Shown: positions 52,283 through 61,920, counted from the first letter of the stretch. The stretch: DNA of 64,000 bases from Candidatus Gastranaerophilales bacterium (GCA_944325145.1 CALYDL010000010.1:1-64000); one strand, 5' to 3'. A program made the numbers and translations. The notes: a model not told the origin generated them from the letters alone.

Positions 52283-53181
52283 GCCCTCGGGTGGCTTGCT
52301 TCATAAACTGTTTTTAATCTTTCCATTGAAACATGGGTATAAATTTGAGTGTTTGCAATGCTTTGGTGCCCTAAGAGTTCTTGCACAACCCTTAAATCTG
52401 CCCCTTTTTCAATTAATCTTGTTGCAAAAGAGTGTCTAAAAATGTGCGGGGTAACGTGTTTGTTTAGTTCAATTGAATCAACAACCGTTTTTAGTGCTTT
52501 TCTTATGGTTTGGTTTTGAAGCCTGTAACCGTTATTATTTATAAATAAAGGGCTTTTGCCGTTGTGTTCTGTTTTATGAATTAAATTTGAAACATTTTCA
52601 ATATAATTTAAAAGAAGCTCTTTTGTTTTATTTGGAATTAAAACAATTCTTTCTTTTGCACCTTTACCAAAAACTCTTATTTCATTTTGTTCTAAATTCA
52701 AATCTTCATAATTTAAGCCCGAAAGTTCTGAAATTCTCATTCCCGTTACCCATAAAAGCTCAAATATCACTCTGTTTCTAAAGCCTGCGGGGCTTGAAAT
52801 TTTGATGTTTGTTAAAATGTTTTCAATTTCATCTTCAGTTAAAAAATCGGGCAAACTTTTTGGAAGTTTTGGGCCTTTTGTTGTGTCTGTGGGGTTGTAA
52901 TCCACAATTTCCATATTGTATAAAAACCTGTAAAAAGCCCTAATGGAAGCAATTTTTCTTGCAATTGTGGTTTTTGTGTAATTCATCTGTGAAATAAAAT
53001 AAAGGTATTCAGAAAACTTTTTAGCATCAATTTCATTAACTTCAATTTCATTAACCCAAATCAAAAAGCATAAAACATCAGCCGAATATGCCCTTATTGT
53101 GTGAGATGAAAAGTTTTTTTCCAATTTAAGGTAGTTTTCAAAATTTTTTAAGTAATTTTTTGATTTATTATTAACAGCCAT
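52279..53181 (-). CDS. xerC: Tyrosine recombinase XerC/XerD-like
   Basis: It is a site-specific recombinase that resolves chromosome dimers at dif. The 300-residue protein has an N-terminal SAM-like DNA-binding domain and the catalytic set Arg149 (TGMRISEL), Lys173, His246 and Arg249 (HIFRHSFATRL), His272 (LLGHQSI) and Tyr281 (YTHVS). Nothing phage-like is near, so a housekeeping Xer role is more likely than an integrase. Whether it is XerC, XerD or a sole XerH-type enzyme is open. Confidence 0.87.
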   Translation of the reverse strand: MAVNNKSKNYLKNFENYLKLEKNFSSHTIRAYSADVLCFLIWVNEIEVNEIDAKKFSEYLYFISQMNYTKTTIARKIASIRAFYRFLYNMEIVDYNPTDTTKGPKLPKSLPDFLTEDEIENILTNIKISSPAGFRNRVIFELLWVTGMRISELSGLNYEDLNLEQNEIRVFGKGAKERIVLIPNKTKELLLNYIENVSNLIHKTEHNGKSPLFINNNGYRLQNQTIRKALKTVVDSIELNKHVTPHIFRHSFATRLIEKGADLRVVQELLGHQSIANTQIYTHVSMERLKTVYEASHPRA

Positions 53182-53318
53182 ATTTCAATTATACATATAT
53201 TTTTTAAAATTAATATAAATTAAGTATTTGTTTATTGTAAAAAAAATTATAATATAATGTGGTAATTCCCTATTTTTAAGTTAACATAGATTTATAAATT
53301 ATAAGAAACGGAATTGAA

Positions 53319-53963
53319 TTGGCTAACAACTTTGAAAGTTTAAATAACCTTGAAGGAAGCATTAGAAAATCTTCTGTTGTGCAAGAAAGAACAGGCCTTG
53401 TTGCGGTTCATATGTACAAACAATTTTTAGATTTTCAAAAATCTAACCAAAACACTGCTGAAATTTTTATAAGAATGGCAGATGTTATGGATCAGGTTGT
53501 TGAATCTTTAAAACAATCTTTTAGCGTTAGAAACATTCCATCCGGCAACATTTACTATGAAATTGATTCCACAAAAACAATTGCAACAATAAACATTTTA
53601 TGGCACACAATAAGTTTTACATCCCGCTTTAATATTGCACCAAAAGCACTTCCAAGAGAAGGCGGCAACCCGCTTTTTTGCGGCAGAATTTTTGCTATAA
53701 ACGGCAACTTTGCAAATTTAATGCAAGGAACAAACGATTATGACGGGCAGATGAAAATTTTATTAGATAATGAAATAGCTTCCCTTTATGTGCCTGCAGA
53801 AAAAAACCAAAGCGTTATTATGACAATTAAACACAAAGATAACCAAGAATATTTCTTATCCCACGTGGATGCGCCAAGAGATTTTCTTTTAAAAGTTATT
53901 GAAATTGTTTGCGCAGGCGGCCAATTCCACGAACAAAGCCCAAAAACAAATTTCTTTTTCTAA
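53319..53963 (+). CDS. Unknown soluble protein
   Basis: I recognise no family. The 214-residue protein starts from TTG (MANNFESLNN) with a weak ACGGA upstream; the next Met is at residue 27, past sensible coding sequence. It has an N-terminal helical part and a mixed alpha/beta body with FNIAPKALPREGGNPLFCGRIF in the centre. There is no membrane segment. It converges on the glycosyltransferase-like gene with a 4-nt overlap. Confidence 0.7.
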   Translation: MANNFESLNNLEGSIRKSSVVQERTGLVAVHMYKQFLDFQKSNQNTAEIFIRMADVMDQVVESLKQSFSVRNIPSGNIYYEIDSTKTIATINILWHTISFTSRFNIAPKALPREGGNPLFCGRIFAINGNFANLMQGTNDYDGQMKILLDNEIASLYVPAEKNQSVIMTIKHKDNQEYFLSHVDAPRDFLLKVIEIVCAGGQFHEQSPKTNFFF

Positions 53964-55411
53964 ATTTTTTCTAATTCATAAATTATAAAATTCGGGTTTT
54001 CGTTTTTGTAATATGGTTTTAAAATTAGCCTGTATTTTTTGCCGAAATAAACAGGAAACATTTTTCTATCGGATATTCCTAAATTTATTTTGTTCTCATT
54101 TAATGAAGCTGCAAATTCATCTATTAAAAAAGTTCTTTTTTCTTTTTTCATATAGTGCTTATATTCTTCTTTTGAATATTTTTCATCGCCAAAAACATTA
54201 TAAATTTTGGTTTCTTTTAAATAAGGCATAATGCCTGTTGATGTTTGAGAAAAATTATCAAGTGCATATATTTTTTTGTTACCCTCAAATAACCCTTCTT
54301 TTTTTATGATTTCATAAATTTCTTTTGTTCTTGAATGGTAAACTTCTGATAAAAAGAGAGTATCAAAAAACATTGTTGTTATTGTAAATAATGAAATAAG
54401 GGCTAAAAATAAAACTTGAAATGGTTTTTGAAAAATGTTTTCAGAGTTTTTATCCATTTTATATAGCCAAACAGCTGAAATTAAATAAACGTAAAAGAAA
54501 AGGTAGTGCCACCAAGCGCCTGAATATTTAAAAGTGAATAACAAAAACATTAAAAGGTATGTTGTTGTTAAAAAGAAAAAGCTTCTTTTGTTTTTAAACA
54601 AAAATAAAAATGAAAAAAGAATGGTTAAAAGCGCAATTAATGCAGTAATTTTATTAAAAATATAGGAAAAAGTTAAATGTTTAAAATCAATATAATAAAA
54701 ATATGTTATTAAATTATAGAAAAATATTTTTTCTTTAAATAATGCTTCAACATCGGGGTGGTATGCGCCAAATAATTGAACAAAAACTAAAATTGCACCA
54801 AAAAATAAAATTAAAAATGAACAAATTAAATTCTTTTTATCAATTTTTTCTTTTAAAATATCAAAAATAAAAATTAAACCTAAAGCAAATGCTCCAATTA
54901 AAGCCATTGCAGATGTATTTGCAAGCAAAATTAAAAGAAATGAAATTAAAATTGGTTTTTTTATTCTTTCTTTCCATAAACTTAAAATTAAAAATAAAAA
55001 TAATAAACCAATTGAATAGCACCTTGCAACTTGCGCAAAATACCAAAAGATAGGAAATGAAAATGTTATTAAAACTTTTTCCAACCTCTTAAATGGTGAA
55101 AACTTCCAAAAAACAAACAAAGAAAGAATGCAAAATGCCCAATTTAAAATATACATTGAATATGGGTAAAACAAATTGTTCTTTGAAAAAGGCATTAACA
55201 AAACGTGCCAAATAAAAAGGTGCCCTTCAAATTTTTCTATCTTAAAAAGTTCAATTAAATTAAAACTTTTAGAAACCATCCAAGCGTGGGCTTCATCAAA
55301 AAATGGGGTTCTATTTAACATTAAAATAAATGTCAAAATGGCAAAAACGGCAAAAATTGCCCAAGATAGGGTTTTTGCCGTTTTATCGTTATTTTTTAAA
55401 TTAAGGTTCAA
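53960..55411 (-). CDS. Polytopic membrane protein, GT-C glycosyltransferase-like
   Basis: The 483-residue protein has about ten hydrophobic helices. The first loop carries NRTPFFDEAHAWMVSKS, where an Asp-Glu pair follows helix 1, as in GT39/ArnT/PMT-type (GT-C) transferases. The C-terminal third is soluble. It would transfer a sugar from a polyprenyl phosphate to a lipid or protein on the outer face of the membrane. It ends beside the alanyl-tRNA synthetase gene, from which it is separated by no gap. The transfer substrate is unknown. Confidence 0.75.
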   Translation of the reverse strand: MNLNLKNNDKTAKTLSWAIFAVFAILTFILMLNRTPFFDEAHAWMVSKSFNLIELFKIEKFEGHLFIWHVLLMPFSKNNLFYPYSMYILNWAFCILSLFVFWKFSPFKRLEKVLITFSFPIFWYFAQVARCYSIGLLFLFLILSLWKERIKKPILISFLLILLANTSAMALIGAFALGLIFIFDILKEKIDKKNLICSFLILFFGAILVFVQLFGAYHPDVEALFKEKIFFYNLITYFYYIDFKHLTFSYIFNKITALIALLTILFSFLFLFKNKRSFFFLTTTYLLMFLLFTFKYSGAWWHYLFFYVYLISAVWLYKMDKNSENIFQKPFQVLFLALISLFTITTMFFDTLFLSEVYHSRTKEIYEIIKKEGLFEGNKKIYALDNFSQTSTGIMPYLKETKIYNVFGDEKYSKEEYKHYMKKEKRTFLIDEFAASLNENKINLGISDRKMFPVYFGKKYRLILKPYYKNENPNFIIYELEKI

Positions 55412-58066
55412 TTAATTTTCCTTTATTTCACGTTCAAGGTCGGCTAAAATATTCACTGCATTTGTAATATCTTTAGCAGAACCTTGCGCCATATTCGGTT
55501 TGCCGCCGCCGTTGCCGTTCATCAGCTTTGTAATTTTAGAAACAATATTTCCTGCAGAAATTCCTGCTTTAACAAAACCATCAGTTACTTTTGAAATTAC
55601 AACAGCGCCGCCTTCAGCTTTTTTGCAGCAAAGAACAATAATTGTTTCACCGCCCAAGCGTTTTGCAAGCATTTCAACGCTTATTCTGATAGCACCTAAT
55701 GGCATATCTTCTGCCATAGAAATAAAGAGTTTGCCTTTTTGGCCTTTAATTTCAACATCTTCTGCTTTTGAAATTAAAGAATCAAATTTAGCTTGAGTAA
55801 TTTTATTTTCAAGTTCCGTTATTTTAGAATTTTGCTCCTTAATTTCATCTGTTAATTTTTGAATTTTAACTTCAATGTCTTCAGGCTTAATTTTGTTATT
55901 TTGTGCAATTTCAAGCAATAAATCAGCTTTTTCGTTTAAGAAATTAAGCGCTGCATCAGAACAAAGCGCTTCAATTCTTCGAACACCTTGAGAAATGGCA
56001 CTTTCTGAAACAATTTTTGCAAGCCTTAGAGTTGATGTATTTGAAACGTGTGTGCCGCCGCAAAGTTCTTTAGACACTGTTTCTTTATCATTTGAAAATG
56101 AAACAACACGAACCTTTTCGCCGTATTTTTCGCCAAATAACGCCATAGCGCCCGATTTTTTGGCGGTTTCAATATCCATAATTTCGGTTTTACCGAATAA
56201 ACCTTCTTTAATCCATTCATTTATATATTTTTCAGTTTTTTTAATTTCATCTTTTGTTAAAGCTCTTGAAAATGAAAAATCGAACCTTGTTTTATTTTCT
56301 TCAACCCAAGACCCTGCCTGATGAACTTCATTTCCTAAAACTTTAATTAAAGCAGCTTGAAGAAGGTGTGCTAATGAATGGTGTTTTTTAATTTCTTCTC
56401 TTTTTTGAACGTCAATTTTGGCTTTAACGGTTTCGCCTTTTTTAATTGAGCCAAAACCTCTATGAACAAAAACTTTACCTGCCTTAAAGGTTTTATTTAC
56501 TTCAAAATATGAATTTCCGGATGTAATAAGCCCAAAGTCGCCGATTTGGCCGCCTGATTCAGCATAAAAAGGTGTTACATCCAAAATAACATCTGCTTCA
56601 TCATTTTCAATAGAATCAACATCGTTGCCGTCTTTTACAATGGCTAAAACTTTTGCATTTTCTTCATTTGATTCATACCCTGTAAATTTTGTATCAGGGT
56701 TATTTGTATAGTTAAGGTCATCTGTTAAAACAACCTTTTGCATTGAAGCCCTTGCCATTTGTTTTTGGTTTTCCATTTCTTTTTTATAGCCGGCTTCATC
56801 TACTTTAAGGCCGTTTTCTTCAGCTATTTCTTTTGTTAATTCAAAAGGAAAGCCAAATGTGTCATACAATTTAAAAGCATCTGCCCCATCAATTGTATCT
56901 TTATTTTCTTTTTTCAAATTGGACATAATTTCTTCAATGTTATGATAGCCTCTATCCAGAGTTAATTTAAACCTTTCTTCTTCAAGTTTTATGGTTTTTA
57001 AGATTTTTTCTTTGTTTTCAATTAATTCAGGGTATGCATCACCATAATTATCAATAACTTTATTTATAACAGGTTCCATAAAAGGAAGCTCTAAACCGAG
57101 TAAATACCCATGGCGAAGCGCACGTCTTAAAATCATTCTTAAAACGTAACCTCTGCCTTCATTTGTGGGCAAAATGCCATCTGCTATCATAAAGGAAACA
57201 CACCTTGCATGGTCCGTTACTATCCTTAATGAAATATCTGTTTTTTCGTTTTCTTTATATTTTTTGCCCGAAATCTCAGAAACTTTATCTATGATAGATT
57301 TTAAAAGGTCTGTTTCAAAAGTAGATTCAACCCCTTGGCATACCATAGAAATTCTTTCTAACCCCATGCCTGTATCAACGTTCTTTTTATCCAACGGGCT
57401 TTGGTTTCCTTGTTCGTCTTGGAATAATTCCGTAAATACAAGGTTCCAAATTTCAACCCAGCGGTTGCATTCACAAGTTGCAATTGAACAATCATCGCTG
57501 CATTTTAAGTGTTCGCCAAGGTCATAATGAATTTCGCTGCAAGGCCCGCAAGAACCTGATGCCCCGGGGGGCCCCCAGAAGTTGTCTTTTTTGCCTTTTC
57601 TTATAATTCTATCTTCAGGAACTCCAACTGATTTCCATATTTCAAAGGCTTCATCATCATTAAGGTAAATTGTTACCCAAAGCTTTGATTTATCAAGCCC
57701 TAAATATTCTTTGCTTGTAACAAATTCCCAAGCCCAAGGAATAACTTCTTTTTTATAGTAATCTCCAAAGCTGAAATTGCCGAGCATTTCAAAAAATGTG
57801 TGGTGTCTTGGTGTTCTGCCTACATTTTCAATGTCTGAATCTTTGCCGCCGGCTCTGGCGCATTTTTGGCAGCTTGTTGCTCTTGGCGGGTTATATGGGG
57901 GTTTTTCAAGCCCCAAATAATATGGCATAAATTGAACCATGCCTGCTGTTGTGAGTAAAATTGTCGGGTTATCAGGAATTAATGATGAACTTTTAACCCT
58001 TGTTGAATTATGTTTCTTTTCAAAGAAACTTAAAAACATTTCTCTTATTTCAGCTGAAGTTTTCAT
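55412..58066 (-). CDS. alaS: Alanyl-tRNA synthetase
   Basis: It charges tRNA-Ala. I start at 58066 (MKTSAEIREMFL), which has AAAGG upstream; the in-frame extension to 58150 covers the promoter. The 884-residue protein has the class II catalytic core (NSTRVKSSSLIPDN, GRTPRHHTFFEMLGNFSFGDYY), the editing-site motifs HHSLAHLL (two His) and CGGTHVSNT (Cys and His), and a C-terminal DHHA1 domain ending GGGKPNMAQGSAK. Length is normal. Confidence 0.96.
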   Translation of the reverse strand: MKTSAEIREMFLSFFEKKHNSTRVKSSSLIPDNPTILLTTAGMVQFMPYYLGLEKPPYNPPRATSCQKCARAGGKDSDIENVGRTPRHHTFFEMLGNFSFGDYYKKEVIPWAWEFVTSKEYLGLDKSKLWVTIYLNDDEAFEIWKSVGVPEDRIIRKGKKDNFWGPPGASGSCGPCSEIHYDLGEHLKCSDDCSIATCECNRWVEIWNLVFTELFQDEQGNQSPLDKKNVDTGMGLERISMVCQGVESTFETDLLKSIIDKVSEISGKKYKENEKTDISLRIVTDHARCVSFMIADGILPTNEGRGYVLRMILRRALRHGYLLGLELPFMEPVINKVIDNYGDAYPELIENKEKILKTIKLEEERFKLTLDRGYHNIEEIMSNLKKENKDTIDGADAFKLYDTFGFPFELTKEIAEENGLKVDEAGYKKEMENQKQMARASMQKVVLTDDLNYTNNPDTKFTGYESNEENAKVLAIVKDGNDVDSIENDEADVILDVTPFYAESGGQIGDFGLITSGNSYFEVNKTFKAGKVFVHRGFGSIKKGETVKAKIDVQKREEIKKHHSLAHLLQAALIKVLGNEVHQAGSWVEENKTRFDFSFSRALTKDEIKKTEKYINEWIKEGLFGKTEIMDIETAKKSGAMALFGEKYGEKVRVVSFSNDKETVSKELCGGTHVSNTSTLRLAKIVSESAISQGVRRIEALCSDAALNFLNEKADLLLEIAQNNKIKPEDIEVKIQKLTDEIKEQNSKITELENKITQAKFDSLISKAEDVEIKGQKGKLFISMAEDMPLGAIRISVEMLAKRLGGETIIVLCCKKAEGGAVVISKVTDGFVKAGISAGNIVSKITKLMNGNGGGKPNMAQGSAKDITNAVNILADLEREIKEN

Positions 58067-58100
58067 TATTTCTACCTTTTTATTAAATATTTTTAGCTCA

Positions 58101-58129
58101 ATATTAGCATAAACAATAATATTGTTCAA
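58101..58129 (-). promoter_or_regulatory. alaS promoter
   Basis: On the minus strand TTGAAC (58129-58124), 17 nt, TAATAT (58106-58101) with a TGC extension. The leader is about 28 nt. Confidence 0.6.
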
Positions 58130-58143
58130 AAAACCGATTTTAT

Positions 58144-58172
58144 TTGACACAATTAATTAAAAACGCTATTCT
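58144..58172 (+). promoter_or_regulatory. Promoter of the zinc-ribbon gene
   Basis: Perfect TTGACA (58144-58149), 17 nt, TATTCT (58167-58172). It is back to back with the alaS promoter. Confidence 0.55.
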
Positions 58173-58204
58173 TGTCTTTGTTAGCCAAAAATAAGGAAAA
58201 AACA

Positions 58205-58711
58205 ATGTCAGATACTTTAGATGAAATTATTTGCCCCGCTTGCCATAAACCAATGAAAAAAATTTATTTGGAAACCCAAAAATTTAATGTTGATATATGC
58301 TTAGATGGCTGCGGCGGAATATATTTGGATAATAGAGAAACAAATAAAATTGATGAAAAACAAGAAGATATAACCCCAATTTTAGAAGCCGTTATAAATA
58401 AACAATTTGAAAAAGTGGATGTAACGGCTAAAAGAATTTGTCCTGTTTGCGGCCATTTAATGGTTAAAAATAATTCAAGCCATTTAGGCGGCGTTCAAAT
58501 TGATGAATGCTACAATTGCGGTGGTAAATTTTTTGATAAAGATGAGCTTATAAAATTCAGAAATGAATTTGAATCGGAAGAAGATAGAATAAAAGCTTTT
58601 AACGAATATTCAAAATCTATTGTTGCATCTGCAAATGCTGAATTTTTGGGCAAAAAAACTTATGGCTCCATGATAAATGACATAATAAAAAGCTATAAAG
58701 AATTTAACTAA
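58205..58711 (+). CDS. Double zinc-ribbon (TFIIB-type) protein
   Basis: The function is unknown; the fold suggests nucleic-acid or protein binding. The 168-residue protein has two similar zinc ribbons, ICPACHKPM with CLDGCGGIYLD, and ICPVCGHLM with CYNCGGKFFD. This tandem layout is that of the zf-TFIIB family found across bacteria. The ATG at 58205 has AAGGAAA upstream. The C-terminal part is helical and charged. Confidence 0.8.
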   Translation: MSDTLDEIICPACHKPMKKIYLETQKFNVDICLDGCGGIYLDNRETNKIDEKQEDITPILEAVINKQFEKVDVTAKRICPVCGHLMVKNNSSHLGGVQIDECYNCGGKFFDKDELIKFRNEFESEEDRIKAFNEYSKSIVASANAEFLGKKTYGSMINDIIKSYKEFN

Positions 58712-58755
58712 AAAAGAAGGCGGTCGCCAAACCTAAAAGCTCGGGTGTCCGCCTG
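58712..58755 (-). terminator. Rho-independent terminator on the minus strand
   Basis: On the minus strand AGGCGG and CCGCCT form the base of a stem followed by TCTTTTTT. It lies 110 nt after the phosphodiester glycosidase gene, which it should terminate. Confidence 0.65.
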
Positions 58756-58864
58756 AAATTTCGTATATAATGGAGGAAGGAGTGGAAAAGAGAAGAACTA
58801 ACCACTTATAATATTCCACACATTTGGTATATATAACATATATAAAAAATATATTTAATTTTCT

Positions 58865-60172
58865 TTACATTTTAGAAACATTATCGTTAGATGTAATTGT
58901 TGTGTTTAAATTAACGGTTAAAATTCCGGATAACGGTATGCCGCCTGTTATGGGCGGTTTGTTTGTTATTCTGCCTTTTAAATACATAACGCTTGATGAA
59001 CCGCCATCTAAATTAATTGCGTTTGTGCAGCCTAATTTTTGCATAAATTTTGCTGCTTCATACAAACTCATTCCCACAGATTGCGATTCTCTGCCGTCAA
59101 CTGTTGCTAAAATAAGTTCATTATCTTTTGTATAGCCAATTAGTGTTCTTGGGTTTCTTCCCATAATATTTGTCAGTTTTTCTTCTTTTGCATCAATAAA
59201 AATCTCTCCGTCTTTAATTAAAAATGGGCCGCCTGATATTATATGCTTGCTGTTTTTAAAATGTTCAGGGTAAATGGTTTCTAATTTCAGGTTTCTTTCT
59301 TTTTTAATTTTTTCAATAATTTTTATAGGGGCTGATAATACAAAGCCGTTATTTGGAATTTGAATCGGGTCTATATAAACTCCTGAAATTTTTCCGTTTA
59401 AAACAATTGCGTTTGCCCCGTATTTGGGTGGTTTTGGTGCTGTTTTTCCCCATTTGTCGGTATATATTATTGAATGAGTTGAAAGGGTTCTTGGTTGGTT
59501 TAAGTTGTCTATTTCAAAGCTTGTTTTTCTGTTTTTTAAATAAAATTTTATATCGGTTTTACCTGTTGAATAGCTGTTATCTTCATTTATGCCAATTGCC
59601 GCTCTATTATAAATGGGCCCTGTTAAAACTTCTTTATTTATAACAAGCGCCCCTAAAGGAACCCCTGTTTGCGGTTTAAAATAGCCCCCGTTTATCGCCG
59701 CAATTGCGTTTGTTCCTGAAATTATATTTTGAATTTTTACTCTTGAATTTAGCTTTGAATTAGACGCTGTTTGCGGCCTAATTTCAAGGTCGGGGTTTAA
59801 TTTTGTGTTTATTTCCAATACATTTACTCTAACTGTTGAACTGCCGAGCGGCACAAGCCCTTTAGCGTGAACCATTCCGTTTTCAGGGAATGTTATTGTA
59901 AATTTTGAATATTTTGCTCTTTTTGCTTGCGACCAATTGTTAATTTCGTTTTGTAAAATAACCGCAGGGTCAATTTTTGCGGCAGCTCCAATATTTATAA
60001 CTTTATCTTGTGAAAAAGTTTCGCTGCCGTTAAAAAAGCCGATTGAAAGCAGGCAAAGAAGAATTAAATTAAGGTTAATCCAATAGGCCAAAATAGAAAT
60101 AAACCATCTCCTGCAGGATAACATTTTGCCATCTTGCCAAAATGAAACCAAAGATGATTTAGCCGTTGTCAT
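58865..60172 (-). CDS. Phosphodiester glycosidase (NAGPA/DUF2233) family protein
   Basis: This is a secreted or membrane-anchored hydrolase of the family that removes GlcNAc from phosphodiesters in glycans. The 435-residue protein has one N-terminal hydrophobic helix (about 28-48) and a C-terminal NAGPA domain with AAINGGYFKP, GALVINKEVL, SGGPFLIKDGEIFIDA and INLDGGSSSVMYLKG, the family signature. A role in trimming exopolysaccharide or cell-wall glycan is inferred. The start at 60172 is uncertain; a Met at residue 17 is an alternative. Confidence 0.85.
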   Translation of the reverse strand: MTTAKSSLVSFWQDGKMLSCRRWFISILAYWINLNLILLCLLSIGFFNGSETFSQDKVINIGAAAKIDPAVILQNEINNWSQAKRAKYSKFTITFPENGMVHAKGLVPLGSSTVRVNVLEINTKLNPDLEIRPQTASNSKLNSRVKIQNIISGTNAIAAINGGYFKPQTGVPLGALVINKEVLTGPIYNRAAIGINEDNSYSTGKTDIKFYLKNRKTSFEIDNLNQPRTLSTHSIIYTDKWGKTAPKPPKYGANAIVLNGKISGVYIDPIQIPNNGFVLSAPIKIIEKIKKERNLKLETIYPEHFKNSKHIISGGPFLIKDGEIFIDAKEEKLTNIMGRNPRTLIGYTKDNELILATVDGRESQSVGMSLYEAAKFMQKLGCTNAINLDGGSSSVMYLKGRITNKPPITGGIPLSGILTVNLNTTITSNDNVSKM

Positions 60173-60258
60173 TTTTTTACCAGTCAGTAACTTCTTTTTT
60201 GTAATTTTTTAAGGGATAGTATATGAAATTCTCAGATTAATTACGGCTTTATACTACT

Positions 60259-60287
60259 ATTATAGCATAAATAAAAAAATAGCGCAA
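60259..60287 (-). promoter_or_regulatory. Promoter of the phosphodiester glycosidase gene
   Basis: On the minus strand TTGCGC (60287-60282), 17 nt, TATAAT (60264-60259) with a TGC extension. The leader is about 80 nt. Confidence 0.6.
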
Positions 60288-60341
60288 CCCCTTTATTTAT
60301 CGTATTTCTGACACTTATTGTTTTTATAAAAAAATAATTTA

Positions 60342-60350
60342 TGTTACAAT
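60342..60350 (+). promoter_or_regulatory. Extended -10 promoter of the 263-residue gene
   Basis: TGTTACAAT lies 70 nt before the start and is identical to the lysA element. Confidence 0.45.
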
Positions 60351-60420
60351 TTGTTTCAATTTAGGCAATTATTTTAATTCAGATGTATTAAAAACTTGTA
60401 GTTAAAATTGTGGTGTTTTT

Positions 60421-61212
60421 ATGATTAATAATTCAATATCTTTCGGCAATTCTGAATCAAAAGGTTTAAGTGTTCTTGGTGCTGTTAAAGATTCCGCTTT
60501 AAATGTTGGCTTAACTGCAGTTGCAGGCGGCGCAATTGGCGGTGTGGCAGGTAAAATTGCTTCCCTAACGCCTTATACACCTTCAAAAGAAGCCATAAAT
60601 ATGCAATATGGCGATATGTTTTTAAAAGCAACAATGAAAGAAGAACTTCCCGATTACATCGCAAGAAAAGGCGATGATATAGTTGATTCGGTTAAATTGG
60701 GAGCAAAGCTTTTTAGGAAAGATATTGAACTTGGAATACAGGCAAAAAACGCAGAACAACTATATGAACATGTTAAAACACTTCCCGAAGCCGAACTAAG
60801 GGGCGAAAAAGTTCAAGGCGTGCTTAAAGAATTTTTTGAAGGTACAGCTGAAATGATGCCGGTTGATAAGGCTTCCAGAGAACAGTTAATGGATGGCATT
60901 AAGGCAAGATATCAAAAAATGTTAAGAGGCTCGGATTCTATTAACAAAAAGTTTCAAGGCCTTCAAGAAGTATTCACCGATGCCGTTTCAAAAGATTTTA
61001 AAATTCAAGATATGGTTGAAAGAAGCGCAAGAGATTTAAGAAAAAATGCAATTATAGGCGCAGGCATTGCAGTTGGTGTTGTTGGCGCATTAGTTTTAAA
61101 TATATTAAAAACATACGGCGTTATCGGAAAAAGGCAAAATAGTGCCCCTGCAAATAATTTAGCAGGAGCACAGAATAATATTTCTCAGCCTCTAAAAACA
61201 ACTCAAGGCTAA
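60421..61212 (+). CDS. Unknown protein with N-terminal ISF motif and hydrophobic segments
   Basis: I recognise no family. The 263-residue protein begins MINNSISFGNSES, with the ISF motif shared by other genes here. A Gly/Ala-rich hydrophobic segment (GLTAVAGGAIGGVAGKIA) near 30-48 and a C-terminal helix (AIIGAGIAVGVVGALVLNIL) near 211-230 enclose a charged helical middle. It could sit in the membrane as a hairpin anchor. It overlaps the convergent bioD by 21 nt. Confidence 0.7.
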   Translation: MINNSISFGNSESKGLSVLGAVKDSALNVGLTAVAGGAIGGVAGKIASLTPYTPSKEAINMQYGDMFLKATMKEELPDYIARKGDDIVDSVKLGAKLFRKDIELGIQAKNAEQLYEHVKTLPEAELRGEKVQGVLKEFFEGTAEMMPVDKASREQLMDGIKARYQKMLRGSDSINKKFQGLQEVFTDAVSKDFKIQDMVERSARDLRKNAIIGAGIAVGVVGALVLNILKTYGVIGKRQNSAPANNLAGAQNNISQPLKTTQG

Positions 61213-61857
61213 ATTTTCCATAATTTTTGATGTTAGGGTTGAAAAATCTTTCTGATTTTGTTTTATAACTCCTAAAACCTTAACATCGCCTGAAAACATT
61301 TCAATCATTTCTTTAACCCTTGTAATAACAGGGTCTGTTGTTTTTTCAGGATATTTTGAAATTACAATTCCTAAAACTTTGATGTCGTTATTTATAAGAC
61401 AATCTATTGTCATTAACGTGTGGTTGATTGTGCCTAAATCCGGCCTTGCAACAACAATTGTGGGGAGTTTTAATTTTTTAATAACATCTATCATCAAAAC
61501 CCCTTTTTTAACGGGAACATAAATGCCGCCTGAGCCTTCAACAACAACATTTTGGCATTCTTTTTTCATTAATTCGTAATCTGAAACAATTTTATTTAAA
61601 TCAAATTCAATATTGTCTATTTCTGCTGAAATTAAAGGGGTGGAAGGTGTTCTTGTTACGTAAGAACTTTTGGTAACAATGTTATCGCCTGCAAGCTGCA
61701 CCGAATCGGCATCATTTAAAATTCCTTCAATAACGCCGGATTGAAAAGGTTTTAAATACCCAACAGTTTCATTATGGTTTGCAAGTTCCTTGCAAATTCC
61801 TCGGCAAACATAGCTTTTGCCGACATCTGTGTCAGACCCTGTTACAAAAATGTACAT
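61192..61857 (-). CDS. bioD: Dethiobiotin synthetase
   Basis: It closes the ureido ring of biotin from diaminopelargonate, CO2 and ATP. I start at 61857 (MYIFVTGSDTDVG) because GGAGGTG lies 7 nt upstream. The 221-residue protein has the P-loop GSDTDVGKSYVCR, KPFQSG and VVEGSGGIYVPV. No other bio gene is adjacent. Confidence 0.93.
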   Translation of the reverse strand: MYIFVTGSDTDVGKSYVCRGICKELANHNETVGYLKPFQSGVIEGILNDADSVQLAGDNIVTKSSYVTRTPSTPLISAEIDNIEFDLNKIVSDYELMKKECQNVVVEGSGGIYVPVKKGVLMIDVIKKLKLPTIVVARPDLGTINHTLMTIDCLINNDIKVLGIVISKYPEKTTDPVITRVKEMIEMFSGDVKVLGVIKQNQKDFSTLTSKIMENLALSCF

Positions 61858-61920
61858 AATCAACACCTCCTTCAACGCTTTTTAACTATTATATCAGATT
61901 TTTTGCTTAATTAAAACAAA

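Noticed and set aside
52279-53181. Prophage or integrative-element integrase
   Set aside because: No phage genes, tRNA target or direct repeats are seen nearby, and the length and motifs are those of Xer proteins.
58712-58864. Small RNA or leader peptide after the zinc-ribbon gene
   Set aside because: The GC-rich stem followed by a T-run on the minus strand is a normal terminator for the glycosidase gene. A 13-codon frame with a purine-rich start is too short to support.
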